From NCBI RefSeq assembly GCF_008932435.1, contig NZ_WBWE01000004.1, forward strand, positions 248,001-312,000: DNA of 64,000 nt, given 5' to 3'. Under the pieces are notes generated by a model. That model made no database searches. It was not told the DNA's origin and saw only the letters and a program-made list of their open reading frames with translations. This DNA comes from Brucella pseudintermedia. Its GTDB lineage: Bacteria; Pseudomonadota; Alphaproteobacteria; Rhizobiales; Rhizobiaceae. Below, in pieces: positions 18,136 to 29,179 of the stretch; within the stretch, counting starts at the first letter, position 1, and each line of letters starts with the position of its first letter. Both the position numbers and the translations under genes were made by a program.

Positions 18136-19479
18136 ATGATTTCAGATAATTCGGCGGAAAAACTTGTCGATCGCGCCGCCGCGCTCGTGGCCGCCGCCAA
18201 AAGGGCAGGAGCCGATCACGCTGACGCAGTCGTGATGCGGGCGCGTTCTGTTAGCGTGTCTGTAAGACTGGGCAAGGTTGAGGGAACCGAATCGTCGGAG
18301 AGTGATGATTTCTCCCTCCGTGTTTTTGTCGGCCGCCGCATCGCTAGTGTTTCAGCGAACGCAAGCGCTGATCCGGATCGACTTGCAGAACGGGCCGTTG
18401 CCATGGCTCGTGTTGCACCGGAAGACCCTTATGAACAGCTCGCCGATCCATCGCTGCTTGTGGCAACGCCTCGCGATCTCGATCTCTATGATTCCACGGA
18501 AATCGATTCCGATCGATTGACAAAGGATGCGCTTGCGACGGAAGAGGCGGCGCTCGCCGTTAAGGGGGTGACGAATTCAGGCGGCGCTGGCGCTTCGCGC
18601 AGTCTGGGTGGACTGGTGCTCGTCACTTCGACAGGTTTTTCCGGGCACTATGCGGCTACACGTTTTGGGCGGTCGGTCTCAGCCATTGCCGGCGAGGGCA
18701 CGAAGATGGAGCGCGATTACGATTTCAGTTCGCGCCTGCATTTTTCCGATCTGGATACGCCCGACGAAATAGGTCGTCGCGCTGGTGAACGCGCTGTGCG
18801 CAGACTGGGGGCCCGCCAGGCAAAAACGGGCCCCGTCACGGTCGTCTATGATCCCCGACTTGCTCGCGGTATCGCCGGGCATCTCGCAAGCGCCATCAAC
18901 GGTGCGTCGGTTGCGCGAAAGACCAGCTTTCTTCGCGAAAGTCTCGGCAAACAGGTTCTCAAGCGCGGTCTAAATGTTACCGACAACCCCTTGGTTGTTC
19001 GCGGCTCTTCTTCGCGTCCGTTTGACGGCGAAGGGATTGAGGGGCAGCCTTTGACGATGGTGGGCGACGGCGTTCTCAATCATTGGCTGCTTTCCGGATC
19101 AAGCGCCCGCGAGCTCGGACTGCAAGGCAATGGGCGCGGCGTTCGCTCCGGTTCAGGCGTTTCGCCTGCATCCACCAATTTCGCCATTGAGCCAGGCTCA
19201 CAATCGCCGGAAGAGCTAATTCGCGCAATTGGTACAGGCTTTTATGTGACGGAAGTGTTCGGGCAGGGCGTGGATATGATTACCGGCCAGTATAGCCGTG
19301 GCGCGTCGGGCTTCTGGATAGAAAATGGAGAACTTGCCTATCCTGTCAGCGAAGTGACGATTGCTTCGAACCTCAAGGACATGTTTCTCAACATGACGCC
19401 CGCCTCCGATATTGACCGGAACTTCGGAATGACGGCGCCGACACTCGTAATCGAAGGCATGACCCTTGCCGGAAATTGA
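18136..19479 (+). CDS. pmbA: TldD/PmbA family metalloprotease subunit (TldE-like)
   Basis: This 447-residue protein has the length and domain order of PmbA/TldE, the non-metal-binding partner that with TldD processes small peptides. The N-terminal domain begins SAEKLVDRAAALVAAAKRAG. The C-terminal part contains TGFYVTEVFGQGVDMITG and YSRGASGFWIENGELAYPV, typical of the family. No HExxxH motif of TldD is visible. The start is uncertain: ATGs occur at 18088, 18109 and 18136, none with a strong ribosome site, and the last gives the standard length. The 3' end overlaps the IMPase gene by 14 bases. Confidence 0.85.
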   Translation: MISDNSAEKLVDRAAALVAAAKRAGADHADAVVMRARSVSVSVRLGKVEGTESSESDDFSLRVFVGRRIASVSANASADPDRLAERAVAMARVAPEDPYEQLADPSLLVATPRDLDLYDSTEIDSDRLTKDALATEEAALAVKGVTNSGGAGASRSLGGLVLVTSTGFSGHYAATRFGRSVSAIAGEGTKMERDYDFSSRLHFSDLDTPDEIGRRAGERAVRRLGARQAKTGPVTVVYDPRLARGIAGHLASAINGASVARKTSFLRESLGKQVLKRGLNVTDNPLVVRGSSSRPFDGEGIEGQPLTMVGDGVLNHWLLSGSSARELGLQGNGRGVRSGSGVSPASTNFAIEPGSQSPEELIRAIGTGFYVTEVFGQGVDMITGQYSRGASGFWIENGELAYPVSEVTIASNLKDMFLNMTPASDIDRNFGMTAPTLVIEGMTLAGN

Positions 19480-20263
19480 CAAGCACAAAGAGATTTTCGG
19501 GGAACTGGCGCTCTTACGCGATGCGGCGCAAGAAGCAGGACGCATCGCGATGCGCTACTTCGGCAGGTCTCCGGAAGTCTGGCTGAAAGATGGCGTATCG
19601 CCGGTAAGCGAAGCGGATCTTGCCGTCGACCGCTATTTGAAGGAGGTCCTTCTGAATGCACGGCCAGATTATGGCTGGATATCGGAAGAGACTATCGATG
19701 AACGGGCAACCATTAAACGTAGCCGTGCGTTTGTGGTTGACCCTATCGACGGTACCCGCGCCTATATCGCCGGACAAGATCAGTGGTGTGTGAGCATCGC
19801 CATCATTGAAAACGGCCGCCCTTTGGCGGGTGTGCTGGAATGTCCCGTCCGAAAGGAACTCATTGAGGCTGGCAAAGGCGTCGGCGCTTCGCAGAACGGT
19901 GCGGCCATTCGCGTCCGACTGCCTTCGCCCGGCGAACAGGTCACTGTCGCGTCGGCTCGAAATATGGTGACGGCGTTACCGGAGAGCTGGCGGGATCGGG
20001 TAAAGGTCCATCCCTATGTTCCCTCTCTAGCCTATCGGATTGCAATGGTAGCGCGCGGAGAAATCGCAGGTACCTTCATTCGGCCAAATTCGCATGATTG
20101 GGATCTGGCAGCAGCTGATCTGATCCTTGGTGAGTCGGGCGGGGCAATCCTGACAAGCAATGCCTTGCCGATTACGTATGGTGGCCAAACGTTGAGCCAT
20201 GGCGCTCTGGTTGCCGGTAGCGGGGATCTTCTGCAAGAAATGTTGAGTGTTGTCGCGGAGTGA
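19466..20263 (+). CDS. Inositol monophosphatase family protein (CysQ/SuhB-like)
   Basis: This 265-residue Mg-dependent phosphatase has WISEETID (metal-binding glutamates, near residue 71), VVDPIDGTRAYIAG near residue 91 and SHDWDLAAADLILGESGG near residue 210. Together these are the three family motifs. It could be a 3'(2'),5'-bisphosphate nucleotidase or another sugar phosphatase; the sequence does not decide. The frame starts at TTG 19466 inside the end of pmbA, with AAGG upstream, so translation is likely coupled. Confidence 0.85.
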   Translation: MPEIDKHKEIFGELALLRDAAQEAGRIAMRYFGRSPEVWLKDGVSPVSEADLAVDRYLKEVLLNARPDYGWISEETIDERATIKRSRAFVVDPIDGTRAYIAGQDQWCVSIAIIENGRPLAGVLECPVRKELIEAGKGVGASQNGAAIRVRLPSPGEQVTVASARNMVTALPESWRDRVKVHPYVPSLAYRIAMVARGEIAGTFIRPNSHDWDLAAADLILGESGGAILTSNALPITYGGQTLSHGALVAGSGDLLQEMLSVVAE

Positions 20264-20312
20264 CCCTTGGGTTAATCATGCCGCGATCCAAATTTGTTCA
20301 GGGATAATTGTC

Positions 20313-20564
20313 ATGAGCGTCGAAGGCGACAAAAAGCAGCTTCTTCATCTGGTATTCGGCGGAGAGCTGAAAAAGCTTGGCACCGTTGAATTTCGTGATC
20401 TTGAGAACCTCGATATCGTTGGCATCTACCCGGATTATGAGTCCGCCAAGACTGCATGGAAGTCCAAGGCTCAGCAAACGGTGGACAATGCACACATGCG
20501 CTATTTCATCGTGCACCTGCATCGGTTGCTCGACCCGGAAGGCGTGACATTGAAGGCGGATTGA
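20313..20564 (+). CDS. DUF4170 small protein
   Basis: This 83-residue cytoplasmic protein matches the DUF4170 family of Rhizobiales, with FGGELKKLGTVEFRDLENLD and AHMRYFIVHLHRLLDPE. The ATG at 20313 follows AGGGA. The function is unknown. It is embedded between the IMPase and the Kdo/lipid A genes, an arrangement conserved in related genomes, so a link to envelope synthesis is possible but unproved. Confidence 0.8.
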   Translation: MSVEGDKKQLLHLVFGGELKKLGTVEFRDLENLDIVGIYPDYESAKTAWKSKAQQTVDNAHMRYFIVHLHRLLDPEGVTLKAD

Positions 20565-20581
20565 GCAGCGGCCGATACCGG

Positions 20582-21355
20582 ATGCAGAGCAAAGATAGCT
20601 CAGGCCAGCCGCCCGAGCGCAGGAAGCAAGGAATCGCGAAGCGCTTGTGGCGACGCATTCGCGGACCGCTGGCGCAGTCGGCGGTCGTCAAGTCTGTGCT
20701 TGTATGGCTGATCACAGCCTACTTCAAGTTCGTCTATCTCACCAATCCGCGGCTGAAGGAATCTGCAGATCCGCAAGCGATCGTCGGCGAGGACGATCCT
20801 TTCATCGTGACGTTCTGGCATGGACAACATCTTATGGGGCCGTTCATCTGTCCCAAGGGACTGGAGCTTGTTGCCATGTTTTCGCGAAGTGCCGATGCTG
20901 AGCTGAATGCTCGCGTTGCGGAGAAGCTGGGATTGGTGACGGTGCGTGGGTCAGGCGGGCGCGGTTCGCGCTCGAAGCCAGAAAAGGGTGGTGCCCGTGC
21001 ACTTCTGACCTTGAAGAATGCGCTCAAAAAAGGCCAATCGGCATCAATGATAGCGGACATTGCCCATGGCAAGGCACGGGAAGCCGGGGAAGGTATCATT
21101 TTATTGGCGAAATTGTCCGGCCGTCCGATAATACCGGTTGCTTATGCTTTCTCCCGGAACCATGTTTTAGAAAAGTCGTGGGACAAGACGGCGATTCCTC
21201 TGCCCTTCGGGCGTTCGATTATCGTGCGCGGCGACAATGTATGGGTCGACGCGGACGCTGATGACACGCAATTGGAAGAAAAACGCATGGAGCTGACGCG
21301 CCAACTCAACGACGCGACCGCCAGGGCCTATGCAGCGTTGGAGAAAGCGAAATGA
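20582..21355 (+). CDS. DUF374 lysophospholipid acyltransferase-like protein
   Basis: This 257-residue protein is of the DUF374 family (LPLAT fold). After a basic N-terminus there is a hydrophobic segment (VVKSVLVWLITAYFKFVYL), then VTFWHGQHLMGPF, the family's active-site His motif, and RGSGGRGSRS. It probably attaches an acyl chain during lipid A or lipopolysaccharide assembly. The start at ATG 20582 lacks a clear ribosome site. The stop overlaps the waaA start (ATGA), so the two are coupled. Confidence 0.82.
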   Translation: MQSKDSSGQPPERRKQGIAKRLWRRIRGPLAQSAVVKSVLVWLITAYFKFVYLTNPRLKESADPQAIVGEDDPFIVTFWHGQHLMGPFICPKGLELVAMFSRSADAELNARVAEKLGLVTVRGSGGRGSRSKPEKGGARALLTLKNALKKGQSASMIADIAHGKAREAGEGIILLAKLSGRPIIPVAYAFSRNHVLEKSWDKTAIPLPFGRSIIVRGDNVWVDADADDTQLEEKRMELTRQLNDATARAYAALEKAK

Positions 21356-22692
21356 GTGAACGCTGGGCGCGCAATATGTTGTCTGCCTACCGCGTGCTCG
21401 GCTCTGCGGCCTATCCTTTCATGGGGCCTTACATTGCCTACCGCGCTTCTCGTGGCAAGGAAGAACGCACGCGTCGCGGTGAGCGTTACGGCAAATCCGT
21501 TATCACGCGCCCACAGGGGCCTGTCATTTGGGCTCATGCAGCAAGCGTCGGCGAGACCGTTGCCATCACGCCATTAATTGAGCGCATCGCTGCGACGGGT
21601 ATCCATATCGTGTTAACAACGGGCACCGTGACATCGGCGAGAGTTGTTGCGGAACAATTGGGTAACAAGGTTATCCACCAATATGCACCACTGGATTTGC
21701 AGCCTGCGGTCAACAAGTTTCTCAATCATTGGAAACCTGATCTTGCGATAGGCTGCGAGTCCGAAATCTGGCCCGCAACAGTTCTATCGCTCGGCAGCCG
21801 CCACACGCCGCAGGTTCTGGTCAACGGGCGCATGTCTGATCGCTCCTTTGCTGCCTGGCAGAAAAGACCGGCTTTGGCCGAGGCGCTCTTTGAGAATTTC
21901 GCCTATGTGGTCGCACAATCAGAACTCGATGCAGACCGCTTCCGGGCGCTCGGAGCGCGACCTGTAAGCGTTTCGGGGAATTTGAAGGTGGATACGAATC
22001 CACCGCCAGCCGATCCGCAGGCGCTGGCCTCCTTGCAACGCCAGATCGCCGGACGGCGGACATGGTCTGCAATCTCGACCCATGACGGTGAAGAAGCGAT
22101 TGCAGCCGAAGTTCACCAGATGCTGAAAGTCCGTTATCCGCATCTTGTCACGATCATCGTGCCGCGCCATCCGGATCGCGCTCCTGCCATTGAGGCTATG
22201 CTTGCTGAAAAGGGCCTCAAGGTTGCACGCCGGAGCGCCGGTGAGCCAATCGAAGCCGACACGGATATCCTCCTGGGCGACACGATTGGGGAGATGGGGC
22301 TTTATCTTCAGCTCACAGAGATTGCATTCATTGGTAACTCTCTGACCAAGGAAGGCGGACATAATCCGCTGGAACCGGCGATGATGGGGACAGCCGTACT
22401 GACGGGACGGAATGTCCAGAACTTCCGTGAATCCTTTCAGCGTCTCATCAAGAATGGCGGTGCGCGCATTGTGAAGGATCGCAATATGCTGGCCGGCGCG
22501 ATCAACTTCCTGTTCAACAATCCTCAGCATCTTCGTGCGATGATCAATGCCGGCGTGAATACGGTGAAGGATATGCGCGGTGCGCTGGACCGGACTCTTG
22601 TAGCGCTTGAGCCATTTATCCAGCCGCTGATCCTGCAGGCACAATTGCCCGGCAATCGCAATGAGGCTGCTTATCAGTCGGGCGGACACTGA
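21352..22692 (+). CDS. waaA: Kdo transferase (3-deoxy-D-manno-octulosonic acid transferase)
   Basis: This 446-residue inner-membrane-associated glycosyltransferase adds Kdo to lipid IVA. An N-terminal hydrophobic stretch is followed by RRGERYGKS and WAHAASVGE, containing the general-base region of the family. The C-terminal donor domain has EIAFIGNSLTKEGGHNPLEPAMMGTAVLTG split across the nucleotide-sugar site. Length is standard. It starts on the stop of the acyltransferase gene and is followed 2 bases later by lpxK. Confidence 0.95.
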   Translation: MSERWARNMLSAYRVLGSAAYPFMGPYIAYRASRGKEERTRRGERYGKSVITRPQGPVIWAHAASVGETVAITPLIERIAATGIHIVLTTGTVTSARVVAEQLGNKVIHQYAPLDLQPAVNKFLNHWKPDLAIGCESEIWPATVLSLGSRHTPQVLVNGRMSDRSFAAWQKRPALAEALFENFAYVVAQSELDADRFRALGARPVSVSGNLKVDTNPPPADPQALASLQRQIAGRRTWSAISTHDGEEAIAAEVHQMLKVRYPHLVTIIVPRHPDRAPAIEAMLAEKGLKVARRSAGEPIEADTDILLGDTIGEMGLYLQLTEIAFIGNSLTKEGGHNPLEPAMMGTAVLTGRNVQNFRESFQRLIKNGGARIVKDRNMLAGAINFLFNNPQHLRAMINAGVNTVKDMRGALDRTLVALEPFIQPLILQAQLPGNRNEAAYQSGGH

Positions 22693-22694
22693 CG

Positions 22695-23720
22695 ATGGCG
22701 AGTGAGGCGCCGCCTTTCTGGTGGGAAAAGCCTGATTGGCGGGCGTTGTCTCTGGCACCTGCGGCTTGGCTTTACGGAATGGTGGCAGGCCGCCGGCTTT
22801 TGAAAGCGGAACCACCGCGAATTTCTGTTCCCGTGCTTTGCATTGGCAATTTCACGGTAGGTGGCGCTGGAAAGACCCCGACCGCCATCGCCTTCGCCAA
22901 TGGCGCAAAAGCGCGGGGATTACGCCCCGGTATCGTGTCACGCGGATATGGCGGCGCTTACAAGGGATTGCACGTGGTCGATGCCGCACATGACCGTGCG
23001 CGCTACGCTGGAGACGAGCCGCTTCTATTGGCACGCCATGCCTCGGTAGCTCTTTGTCCTGATCGGCTGAAGGGAGCGCGACATCTGCAAACACTCGGCT
23101 GCGATTTCATCATCATGGATGACGGTTTTCAGAGTGCACGGCTTTTTGCCGATTTTTCACTGCTGGTGGTAGATGCGGCACGTGGCATTGGCAATGGAAA
23201 GGTCATACCGGCAGGCCCGTTGCGGGCTCCGCTCACCGATCAGATGCGTAAAACCGATGCATTGCTGCGTATCGGCAAGGGCGATGGCGCCGACTTCGTG
23301 ATCCGTCAGGCCGCGCGAGCGGGCCGACCGATATATGAAGCTCACCTTGAGCCTTCGTCTACAGTGCCGGTCGCAGGCAACCGCTGGCTTGCATTTGCTG
23401 GCATCGGCAATCCTGAAAAATTCTATGCAAGCGTTGTTGAAGCTGGTGGTGAAATTGTGGAAACGCGCTCGTTCCCCGATCATCACAGTTTCGAAGCGGA
23501 TGATATTCGCAGCCTGACAGATGCGGCCCGTCGCCAAGGATTGGGGCTTATCACCACGGCGAAGGATCAGGTGCGGCTGGCAACGATGGTTGGAGTCCCC
23601 ACGGAATTTCTCGCGAAACTCGCTGTCCTCGACGTAGATCTTAAATTTGATCGAAAGGATGCACTTTACCGTATTCTGGACACGGTTACCGCGCGATTCA
23701 AAAATCGCGTAACGAGTTAG
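22695..23720 (+). CDS. lpxK: Tetraacyldisaccharide 4'-kinase
   Basis: This 341-residue membrane-associated kinase phosphorylates the 4' position of the lipid A disaccharide. The P-loop GNFTVGGAGKTPTA lies near residue 55, and MDDGFQSARL near residue 142 is the conserved DDGFQ motif. The gene is full length and directly follows waaA, completing a lipid A assembly operon. A palindromic repeat containing a strong hairpin follows and separates it from the convergent DUF2093 gene. Confidence 0.95.
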   Translation: MASEAPPFWWEKPDWRALSLAPAAWLYGMVAGRRLLKAEPPRISVPVLCIGNFTVGGAGKTPTAIAFANGAKARGLRPGIVSRGYGGAYKGLHVVDAAHDRARYAGDEPLLLARHASVALCPDRLKGARHLQTLGCDFIIMDDGFQSARLFADFSLLVVDAARGIGNGKVIPAGPLRAPLTDQMRKTDALLRIGKGDGADFVIRQAARAGRPIYEAHLEPSSTVPVAGNRWLAFAGIGNPEKFYASVVEAGGEIVETRSFPDHHSFEADDIRSLTDAARRQGLGLITTAKDQVRLATMVGVPTEFLAKLAVLDVDLKFDRKDALYRILDTVTARFKNRVTS

Positions 23721-23815
23721 AGCATTTCCAGCAAAAGTGCGAAGCGGCAGGATAATGCGTAAAAATAAAGGGATAGAGCGGTTCAGGCCATTCTGTCCAA
23801 ACAGGAACCGCTCTA
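23718..23815 (+). repeat. Dispersed palindromic repeat, Bru-RS-like, copy 2, with hairpin
   Basis: The element starts TAGAGCATTTCCAGCAAAAG and ends in the hairpin TAGAGCGGTTC (23774-23784) with GAACCGCTCTA (23805-23815), an 11-bp perfect stem with a 20-base loop. It lies between convergent lpxK and DUF2093 genes and probably also serves as their terminator. Confidence 0.7.
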
Positions 23816-23818
23816 GCT

Positions 23819-24055
23819 TCAGGCTTTCTTGCGGCTACGCAGCTCAGGATTGACTTCCAGCTCACGTTCGAAGGAAATCAGCCCTGTTGCATAAGGTTCC
23901 TGCCGGGCCACGCTCCAATATTTCAGTTCATCAAGCGGGATATGCGCGCCGGTCACTGCGCATGCCACATAGGCACCATGTCTGACGATCTCATAATCAC
24001 CGTCGAGATAGCGCAGAACTGCTTCGGACGAGCGGGGCGATTCAAATTTATTCAT
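23819..24055 (-). CDS. DUF2093 small protein
   Basis: This 78-residue protein matches the DUF2093 family of alphaproteobacteria, with AVLRYLDGDYEIVRHGAYV, CAVTGAHIPLDELKYWSV and AYATGLISFERE-like ends. No enzymatic motif is recognised. It lies between lpxK and mutL, a conserved rhizobial location, and its start at 24055 is the only ATG giving the family N-terminus. The function is unknown. Confidence 0.82.
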   Translation of the reverse strand: MNKFESPRSSEAVLRYLDGDYEIVRHGAYVACAVTGAHIPLDELKYWSVARQEPYATGLISFERELEVNPELRSRKKA

Positions 24056-24138
24056 GTGTCTAAAACCTTTACAGCTGACTCTAGCAAGTGTCGTTCATTG
24101 CGTCCAGCCGTACCGCGTCCCGCTGGGTCGCAATTTTG

Positions 24139-26019
24139 TCAACGCCGACCAAAAAGCCGCTCGATATCCGTCAGTTTCAGTTCGATATAGGTAGGGCGCC
24201 CATGGTTGCAGGTGCTGGAGCCAGGGGTAGCTTCCATTTCACGCAGAAGCGCGTTCATTTCTTCAGGCTTCAGTCGTCGTCCGGACCGAACGGAGCCATG
24301 ACAGGCCATCGTTGCAGCTACATGGTTCAACATCGCTTTCAGTCCGTCGGAAGTATCGTGTTCCGCAATCTCATCCGACAGATCGCGGATCAATTGCTGC
24401 ACGTTCATTTCTCCGAGCATGGCAGGCGTCTCACGCACCGCGATAGCGCCCGGGCCGAATTGTTCAATGCCAAGACCGAAGCGTGCAAGGGTTTCTGCGT
24501 GCGTGGCCAGCCGTTCGGCATCTTCTTCCGCCAAGTCCACAATCTCGGGAATGAGCAGCATTTGCCCCGGGATCGGGCGGGAATGCAGCGCGTTTTTCAA
24601 GGCTTCATAAACAAGACGTTCGTGTGCTGCGTGCTGGTCAACGATGACGAGACTGTCTTCCGTTTGGGACACGATATAGTTGGCGTGGATTTGTGCGCGA
24701 GCTGCACCAAGCGGTTTCTGCTGGAGTTCCACTGGCGCTTCATCAAGCGTTGCGCGAGCATCCGCTGCGAGCACATCGATAGCAGCGAGCGTCGTCTGAT
24801 CGCTCTCCTGAAAAGACGGAGAGGTTGCGAAATCGAGTGGCCTATGGGCGGGATGGGCTGTTTGAGGGGACCACTCGCTCCGGGGGGGCGGAGGCGCAGA
24901 GCGCCAAGTCGCGGAGGCATAAGCCGTAGATGAAGAACGTGAGGCGAAGGATGACGAAGATGGCTGGAAACCTTCCGCCCGGAAAGCTTGCAGCATGGCA
25001 TCCGCACCGCTGGTCGCGGGCCGTATGCCCGATTGCGCCAGTGCCTGTTTGATCGCTCCGACGATCAGTCCGCGCACCAGCCCGGGATCGCGAAACCGGA
25101 CGTCTGCCTTGGCAGGATGTACGTTGACATCGACAAGTGCGGGGTCCAGCGTCAGAAACAATACCGCAACCGGATAGCGGTCCCGCGCCATCACGTCTGC
25201 ATAGGCCCCGCGCAATGCACCGAAAAGCTGCTTGTCACGCACCGGGCGACCGTTGACATAGGCGAATTGATGCAGGGCATTGCCGCGATTGTGCGAGGGA
25301 ATGCCGACAAATCCCGCTAGCCGCACACCGTCGCGCTCGGCATCGATGGCGAGCGCGTTTTCACCGAACTCTTTTCCCAGTACCTGATTGATGCGCTCAA
25401 GCGTTGCTTCCGCGCCACTGCCGGTTGCGGCCAGGTCCAGCGGTGTCCTGTCGGTGCCTGCGAGCGAAAAGCGGATATGCGGAAAGGCAATTGCGATGCG
25501 TTTGATGACATCGGTTATGGCGGACGCTTCCGCGCGGTCCGTCTTCATGAACTTGAGGCGGGCGGGCGTCGCATAAAAAAGATCGCGCACCTCAGCGATC
25601 GTTCCACGATTGAGTGCTGAAGGACGAGGCCCTTCCAAATGTCCGCCGGAAACGGAAACTTCGAAACCGGAATCGGCGTCCTGCGGACGGGACTTGAGAA
25701 CGAGCTTGGCGACCGAGCCGATGGATGGCAAAGCCTCACCGCGAAATCCCAGTGCACGGATATCATGTACATCGTCGGACAGCTTGGAGGTGCAGTGGCG
25801 GGAAACTGCCAAAGGCAGTTCATCCACGGGAATGCCTGACCCATTGTCCGTTACACGCAGCAAGGTCTTGCCGCCGCCGCCTGTTACGACCTCGATGCGG
25901 GTCGCACCGGCGTCGATGGCATTTTCGACAAGTTCCTTGATGACGCTGGCGGGGCGTTCAATGACTTCACCCGCCGCGATCTGGTTAATGATGGTTTCGC
26001 TTAAGTGTCGAATGGGCAT
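24139..26019 (-). CDS. mutL: DNA mismatch repair protein MutL
   Basis: This 626-residue protein couples MutS recognition to strand removal. The GHKL ATPase motifs are clear: the helix with [25 protein letters not shown] and [16 protein letters not shown]. The transducer domain shows [13 protein letters not shown] Pro/Ser-rich linker lies near residues 340-400, followed by the C-terminal dimerisation domain with [16 protein letters not shown]. The C-terminal CPGRP-like region reads [15 protein letters not shown] do not see the endonuclease DQHAxxER motif unaltered, although [13 protein letters not shown] is present, which supports the endonuclease type. Confidence 0.95.
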   Translation of the reverse strand: MPIRHLSETIINQIAAGEVIERPASVIKELVENAIDAGATRIEVVTGGGGKTLLRVTDNGSGIPVDELPLAVSRHCTSKLSDDVHDIRALGFRGEALPSIGSVAKLVLKSRPQDADSGFEVSVSGGHLEGPRPSALNRGTIAEVRDLFYATPARLKFMKTDRAEASAITDVIKRIAIAFPHIRFSLAGTDRTPLDLAATGSGAEATLERINQVLGKEFGENALAIDAERDGVRLAGFVGIPSHNRGNALHQFAYVNGRPVRDKQLFGALRGAYADVMARDRYPVAVLFLTLDPALVDVNVHPAKADVRFRDPGLVRGLIVGAIKQALAQSGIRPATSGADAMLQAFRAEGFQPSSSSFASRSSSTAYASATWRSAPPPPRSEWSPQTAHPAHRPLDFATSPSFQESDQTTLAAIDVLAADARATLDEAPVELQQKPLGAARAQIHANYIVSQTEDSLVIVDQHAAHERLVYEALKNALHSRPIPGQMLLIPEIVDLAEEDAERLATHAETLARFGLGIEQFGPGAIAVRETPAMLGEMNVQQLIRDLSDEIAEHDTSDGLKAMLNHVAATMACHGSVRSGRRLKPEEMNALLREMEATPGSSTCNHGRPTYIELKLTDIERLFGRR

Positions 26020-26141
26020 GCGCAGACTATAGAAGGATTCGCATCCGTAAAGAACACGGTTCTATTGCCCGCCAGCCCGACTTCTGCGCGCCGACAGGCG
26101 TTGCCAAAATTCTCATGCCGGCTTCATCGCCGATAGCCGCC

Positions 26142-27233
26142 TTATTGCGTTGCGTAGTCCTTGTATGCGGGCAGATTCAAATCCTTAAGGCTGTCTGCAT
26201 TGATAACTGCTCGGGCCACGGCTTCGGCCATCACGGCCGCTCCTATTGCTCCTATTGCCGTTACATCCGCCTCCACACCCTTCGCCTTGCCTGTGGAAAG
26301 CGCGAAGATCGTGTCGCCGTCCCACATAGTGTGGATGGGGTTGATCGCGCGCGCAAAGCCGTCATGCGCCATGCCTGCGATCTTTTTAAGCTGGGCTTTG
26401 TCGAACGGAACGTTGGTCGCTATTGCACCGATCGTTGTGTTGGCGCCACCCGACTTGACCACACCATGGCCCTGCATGATGGCGGACATGGTATCGCGGA
26501 ATCCCTTGCCGTCCTCTGCGCGCGCACCTGCCAGTATCTGGCGTGAATTAGGCGCATAAACATCACCGACCGCATTGACAGCCACGATGGCGCCAACCAC
26601 GATTTCGGTTCCGGGCACCTTATAGCTGGCTGTGCCGAGTCCGCCCTTCATGGCGTAGTCCATGCCGAACATCTTGCCCACAGTTGCACCCGCACCCGCG
26701 CCAATATTGCCTTCGCCCGAAGGTTCAGCCTTGGCTGCCTTGCAGGCCAGATAACCGGCTTCCTCATCGGGACGGACAGAAAAATCACCAACGCCCAGAT
26801 CCATGAGGATTGCGGCCGGTACAATCGGAACCACGCCCTTGCCGATCTTGAAGCCGAGATTGTTCTCTTCAAGATAACGCATCACTCCGGTGGCAGCCGC
26901 CAGACCATAGGCGCTGCCGCCCGATAGCAGGATAGCCTGAACCCGCTGCACGTAATTGATCGGATCAAGCAGATCGGTTTCACGTGTGCCGGGCGCAGAG
27001 CCACGCACATCGACCCCAGCAGAAGCGCCTTCCTCGCAAAGCAGGACCGTGCACCCGGTCGGGCGCTTTGTCAGCGTGTGATGACCCAGCTTGACGCCAG
27101 GCACATCCGTGATACTTCCATCCATAAGTTCCAGCACGCTTTCTCCTCCCTTGCTTGCGGCCGACGCACCCTTGACGACAAAGGGCATTGCTCCAAGTCC
27201 TGCAAGCGACATGGCAAATGTTCTTCGATCCAT
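26142..27233 (-). CDS. P1 (DmpA/S58) family peptidase with a twin-arginine-like signal
   Basis: This 363-residue protein begins MDRRTFAMSLAGLGAMPFVV, a possible Tat signal peptide (RRTF) that would export it folded. The body matches the DmpA aminopeptidase/BapA family: GVKLGHHTL near the start, SGGSAYGLAAATGVMRYL in the middle and GNIGAGAGATVGKM. The NTN-like autoproteolysis site is expected near the conserved Thr/Ser, here around NTTIGAIATNVPFDKAQ. It probably releases N-terminal D- or beta-amino acids from peptides. It lies upstream of mutL on the same strand but 122 bases away, and separate transcription is likely. Confidence 0.83.
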   Translation of the reverse strand: MDRRTFAMSLAGLGAMPFVVKGASAASKGGESVLELMDGSITDVPGVKLGHHTLTKRPTGCTVLLCEEGASAGVDVRGSAPGTRETDLLDPINYVQRVQAILLSGGSAYGLAAATGVMRYLEENNLGFKIGKGVVPIVPAAILMDLGVGDFSVRPDEEAGYLACKAAKAEPSGEGNIGAGAGATVGKMFGMDYAMKGGLGTASYKVPGTEIVVGAIVAVNAVGDVYAPNSRQILAGARAEDGKGFRDTMSAIMQGHGVVKSGGANTTIGAIATNVPFDKAQLKKIAGMAHDGFARAINPIHTMWDGDTIFALSTGKAKGVEADVTAIGAIGAAVMAEAVARAVINADSLKDLNLPAYKDYATQ

Positions 27234-29022
<1,789 letters not shown>

Positions 29023-29045
29023 TATCATATCGCATCGGTGAGATG

Positions 29046-29085
29046 AAAAGGGGGGCAGCGCAATTGCGCCGCCCCCTTTTGTTTT
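29046..29085 (+). terminator. Rho-independent terminator of guaB
   Basis: AAAAGGGGG and CCCCCTTTT flank an inner GCGCAATTGCGC palindrome, giving a long GC-rich stem followed by TTTTGTTTTCAGTTTTT. The A-run before the stem would also allow some function on the other strand. Confidence 0.8.
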
Positions 29086-29179
29086 CAGTTTTTGCCGGAC
29101 GCGGCTTCGACCGGGAGACGGCTGTAATGTCCACCTCATCGAGCCAAATCGGACTACCTCATCTAAAATCGCCGCGGTC

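Noticed and set aside
24088..24933. 281-codon open frame on the plus strand inside mutL
   Set aside because: It is antisense to conserved mutL sequence and has no independent support.
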